64,000 nt of DNA from Strigops habroptila (Eukaryota > Chordata > Aves > Psittaciformes > Psittacidae), in NCBI RefSeq assembly GCF_004027225.2, contig NC_044277.2, positions 135,713,057-135,777,056 on the forward strand, in the 5' to 3' direction. A model generated the notes under the pieces. It was not told the origin of the DNA and did not search any database. It worked only from the letters and a program-made list of their open reading frames with translations. A program made the position numbers and the translations under genes. Position 1 is the first letter of the stretch. Every line of letters starts with the position of its first letter. Shown one piece after another: positions 60,301 to 64,000 of the stretch.

Positions 60301-62300
60301 TCCCTGTATCAGGGCAGTCCTTGGTTCGCAGGTATCACTCAATCACTGGTCTCCCTTTCTAGTCATTAAACTTTAAGAGGTGAGGTAGGTCTGGATAACA
60401 AACAAAAGTAAAACTGGCTCCATGCCTGTGAAACTGTAAGAGGGGGTTTCTGCTGTAAAATAACATTGGGCCTTTTTCACTTCCCTGCCAATCATATTAC
60501 TCATAGAAAACATGATTACATTTTATGAGACTTAAAAAAACCCAAACCTGTTTTAGTCTTGCCCTTATTTCATACTGAAACCTCCCTCGTGCCACGTTAT
60601 AAATACATGTGGTGGCAGGCAGTCTGCACCCACGCAGTGAGTTTGGAGAGCTGGGGGGTTCAGGCAATGTAGATTGTCCCCTTTCCAAGGCAAGTATGTG
60701 GAAGTGATTTTGCTGGGCACTTGCAGGTGGATTTCTGAGTCATCTCTGGCTGCTGAAAGTGCCACTCACATCCCTTAGTACCTGCCAGACTGCCCCGGAT
60801 GTGGGCAGAGGCTATGGCACCAGGGGCCAGGACCCCAGCTGGATAAATACTTGAACATTAGAGATGGTAAAAACCTCATGTGATGCTCAGCAAAATGCAG
60901 GCAGCAGTTTTCTTGGTGCTCAGGTTGCTGAATATTGAAATTAGTTTAGAAGAACAATTTATCGTCAATCAACAAAGCTGTCAGTCTTAGGAGCTGTCAA
61001 GCTGTGATCCTTTCTGCTGCTTCTGGGTGCTTCTTCCTTAGGTAAGATGGGGTTTGGAAACATAAAAGGAAAATGAAATAGGTTCCTGGAATAGATTGCA
61101 TTAAATATATTCAGAATTGGGTTTGAAAAATTACACTTTAGTGCTGGATATATTAACATCACAATTTTTCCTGCTAAGGTTGTTTCAGTCATAAATATTA
61201 TGCAGCAGTTAGCATACTTTCCTCACTGAGGTCTTGGCAGTGCAAATTCATGAGTATCTTGTGACAGCCCAGTGCACAGATACCTGAACAACAGAAAAGC
61301 ATGTTTTCCTTCCAATTAGATGTTCAAATAGGAGCATAAATGATGTTAGAAATACTTTACTGACAAAATAACCAAGATATTTTGGATACACAAAAGAAAA
61401 TCCCCTCCTATAAAGCTCGAATTTAGGTAACTAGAATTGGTACTTCGAACTTCTGAGCAATTTGAGACACGATTACCAAAGCCACAACCTCTCCCTTCGT
61501 GGCCACCCCTTTTGACTGCAGTCTATCTGTGGTGTTTCATACTTAGTAAGTGTAAATAAACCTCTTAGAGTAAGCATCAAGTTGCATTGGTAGTGTCACT
61601 CTCTTGGGCATCTGTTGCTTTTGTGTCCAAGCCTTGCCTCAGAGAGCATTCTCTGATAGCGCAGTTATTATTCGCTTATTTCGGTATTTAGTTAACCCTC
61701 TTGGGTTGTCATAGGCTTGATTTTAGTTGCGTGATTCCTTGTTGCCAGTATAGCTGATGACGTATTGCCCGTTCAATAACCTGTTTGTGTTTGTCTTGGT
61801 GGCAGGAGCTGTACATGTTGGTATACCAGTAAATGTTTGGATACTTCTTTCACTAGCGAGGGCTTCTGTGAAGGAATTAGCCAGAGTTTGTGTATGTATT
61901 TTTCCAAGCATACTAGAATGGTGTTAATCTTTCTGTTTGGGGTATTATTCTGACTATTTCTAGAAAATAAAGCCTAGCTGTGTGGTAGATAAAAAGCAAG
62001 AACAAACAAAGCAGCAGCAACAACAATAAAACACCCTGAAATCCCCTACCAAAACAAATCAAAAAACCCCAACTTATAGCTAATGTTATTTTTTATCGCC
62101 CTTGAAACAACGCAGTTTCAGCAAGTTCCTGTGTTTCACAGCGTTGATCAATACCGCTTTGCTTTGATTTCAGGCTGAGGAATCCTGTAAATGCAATGGG
62201 TGGAAGAACCCCAACCCGCCTCCCACGCCACCCCGGGCAGAGCTGCAGCAGGCGGTGGTGAGCCTCGCGGAGCCCTGCCGCAGCTGCAGCCACACGCTTG
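53494..62300 (+). CDS. KAT2B: KAT2B (PCAF) lysine acetyltransferase, first two coding exons; continues beyond window
   Basis: Exons 1 and 2 join in phase 0 and encode the first 115 residues. The N-terminus is a low-complexity Gly/Ala/Pro stretch (residues 1-48), followed by the conserved KKAQLRAAPRAKKLEKLGVY and SACK. Exon 2 adds CKCNGWKNPNPPPTPPRAEL and CRSCSHTL, the start of the cysteine-rich PCAF N-terminal domain. KAT2B is the acetyltransferase of the PCAF/SAGA complex, acting on histone H3 and on factors such as p53 with p300/CBP. The GNAT and bromodomain exons lie right of the window. Intron 1 is about 8.5 kb. The paralogue KAT2A is excluded by synteny with RAB5A and by the KNPNP/RSCSH wording. 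Confidence 0.96.
54805..55188 (-). mobile_element. CR1 LINE 3' fragment in KAT2B intron 1
   Basis: It begins ATCATATAATCACAGAGCGG and passes through 'ctgccatgggcagggacacc', 'ccagcctggccttgaatgctgtcagggatgg', 'gtttcaccaccctcacaataaa' and 'cccctttaggtactagaaggct' to 'ggagccttctcttctctgaacaacccc'. This is the longest CR1 copy in the window. The 54905-55093 open frame is part of it. Confidence 0.95.
57485..57585 (+). mobile_element. MIR-like SINE fragment
   Basis: The stretch 'gatgacttggccaaggccctgtggcaggttagtgagtggcagag' follows the MIR core/3' consensus (GTGACTTGCCCAAGGTCACAC...TAAGTGGCAGAG). Such ancient amniote SINEs are scarce in birds. The match is by eye. Confidence 0.6.
62174..62300 (+). 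CDS. KAT2B: KAT2B exon 2
   Basis: The acceptor is TTGATTTCAG and the donor GTAAGC. It encodes AEESCKCNGWKNPNPPPTPP and AELQQAVVSLAEPCRSCSHT, then L, leaving in phase 1. CKCNGWKNPNP is diagnostic for KAT2A/KAT2B. Confidence 0.97.
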
Positions 62301-64000
62301 GTAAGCTTTGGCCTTGCTCCTACAGCCCACATGCCTGTGCCCAGGAATCTCTGCTCTGCTCTTGCGAGACAAAAGTCAAGATGCCATGGCAAGAACTAGA
62401 GATGGGGGTTACGGTGGTTGGGTGTTAATGTCCATAACTTAGATTAAAATATCCTAAAATAAATTTTTAATAAAATGAAGTAAAGTACAACTTCTAACAA
62501 CCCATACGTTCTAAAATGCAAAAGCACTCTTAAGCTACCTATAACAATTTTAATACTTTGTGTAACATATGCATTAACCTCACATTGTTTTATCTGTCAG
62601 CAGCCTTAGTCACAATGTGAATGACTCTCTCCTGTAGGCTGTATTATGTTTTCTTACTACAGAATAAACTATAAAATAGTCTTGAATATTGCTAAATCAT
62701 GTACTCTTACCTACAGAAAGAACTGTGCCTATTACATGTCACAGATAAGAATACTAGGGTTGTACATCTTAGCGTTGTCTAAGTGGTTGTGAAGACAGCT
62801 TGCATATCTTAGAAACAGCTGCTCAAAATCCACTGTCAGATGCAGTTGCGGGTTTGGTTTGGTTTTTTTTCAGAATAATAAGAAGTAATGATTTGCTACC
62901 CACAAAGCCTGAAAAAGAGTGGTGAATCACTGTACTGTTTTTATAAGAATTTGTGCATCCAAAATAAAAGCTGGTTACTTTTTCTGTATATAATAGCAAA
63001 TATTGAACAAAAACTGAGCTAAAATAATATTCAGAACTAGTTGAAAAGAAGCAGTTGCTATTTCATTTTTGTTGATGTCCAAAAATTAGGACCATAAAAT
63101 AAGAAAAAGGAAACCTAAAACTTTCACAATGGATAGTTTATTTGTCTGTCTTTGAAAATAATATTGTACTTTGCGTAGGATTTTTTAAATTGGGATTTAT
63201 TTCTACTTTCCTCCTCTTTTCTTTTTATACTCTAACTACATCTGATCTATTTCTGGGCTTTTCATCAGATTCATTCCTTTTCCTGATATCCTAAATCTCT
63301 GGGTTTACTTGCAGGAGAAGATTAACAAATGCACAGTATCACAGAAAGTTTGGTGGCTTTAGCCAAGTTAATTTCAATCTTTCGTCACTCAGCTTCTCTG
63401 TGCTGCTTTTGGTTATGCAGTTGGGGTAGCTCGTATTACCTGTCCCTTTCATTTGTGGCCTTTGAAGAAAGGGGTCTCTCTTTTTTTCACCCAAATATTA
63501 TGAGATGTTGTGTCTGTCAGTTCCCACTTCAGCAGAATTTGTGGATCCTATGTGTTTTGTAGAAAAACTCAGCTCTTCCAAAGGCTGAGGCTGTTTTTGG
63601 TCTATTAAGAAATCTTAAATGACTCTTTAGGCAGGGAACCAGGGAAAATCAGTACTATAAAACCATCAAATGTATCTTGTGGAACAAACTGTATTTTTAT
63701 TTATTGCTGGTTTTAGAAAAGGTGAAATTTCTTATTCTTCTGATTGCAGCTGATAAGGATGACGTTTCCTTTGAAATAACTGAAATGAATTGCTGTGTGC
63801 TTCTTCACACTACTGACAGAAATATGTCTTTCAGCAGTGTTTTCCAAGATAATTTTCCTATTCATCTCCTCTAAATTAGCATGTTCCTGCTGAATGCCTT
63901 TTAAACCAGACTGACCACAAGGTGCGCAGGCTTCAGATTATCATCTGCGCTGCATTTTCTCTTCCTTGGAGAGCCATTGAAATAGCCATATAGAAATTCC
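62301..64000 (+). other. KAT2B: KAT2B intron 2 (partial)
   Basis: AT-rich DNA. No exon with the expected HVSHLENVSEEE block was found up to the right edge. Confidence 0.7.

Larger units (their letters stand above)
53713..62173 (+). other. KAT2B: KAT2B intron 1
   Basis: Besides the end of the CpG island, the CR1 copy and the MIR-like fragment, it holds a GGT microsatellite near 56955-56971 and a GAAA-rich run near 59267-59293. The open frame at 55500-56021 (173 codons) shows no recognisable domain. Confidence 0.65.

Noticed and set aside
63677-63874. Possible KAT2B exon 3 after a TTGCAG acceptor-like site
   Set aside because: The translation (ADKDDVSFEITEMN...) does not match the expected KAT2B block, and the phase does not fit exon 2.

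Overview
The window is bird nuclear DNA. Several CR1 LINE tails with the avian 3'-end signature and a degenerate bird-type retroviral LTR lie among spliced vertebrate genes. The gene order EFHB (-), RAB5A (+), PP2D1 (-), KAT2B (+) matches human 3p24.3. Which bird it is cannot be fixed from the sequence; the LTR resembles a family I know from many non-galliform birds.

Layout. Positions 1-12.7 kb hold EFHB on the minus strand. Ten coding exons are recognisable, starting in a CpG island near 12.7 kb and ending at 1674; the last coding exon is not in the window. Positions 12.9-20 kb are the divergent EFHB/RAB5A intergenic space, with a solo LTR at about 17.6-18.1 kb. At 20-38 kb is a complete RAB5A: a CpG-island promoter, a non-coding first exon, five coding exons giving an intact 215-residue GTPase, and a long 3' UTR. 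At 38.1-42.4 kb are remnants of PP2D1 on the minus strand, broken by frameshifts and stops. Positions 42.4-52 kb are gene-poor. At 53.1-54.3 kb is the KAT2B CpG island with exon 1. Exon 2 is at 62.2 kb, and the rest of KAT2B lies beyond the right edge.

Functionally, RAB5A is the early-endosome GTPase and KAT2B (PCAF) is a histone acetyltransferase; both look intact here. EFHB (a ciliary doublet microtubule inner protein, CFAP21) and PP2D1 (a PP2C-like protein, testis-biased in mammals) both carry damage. EFHB has an in-frame TGA in the EF-hand exon and lacks one conserved exon needed to keep the frame. PP2D1 is shifted many times. The clearest new observations are the decay of both genes that flank RAB5A, a perfect CLEAR (TFEB-type) palindrome with an RFX X-box and duplicated ETS sites in the RAB5A promoter, and a perfect 17-bp hairpin upstream of KAT2B. 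No prokaryotic-type system, CRISPR array or RNA gene was recognised.
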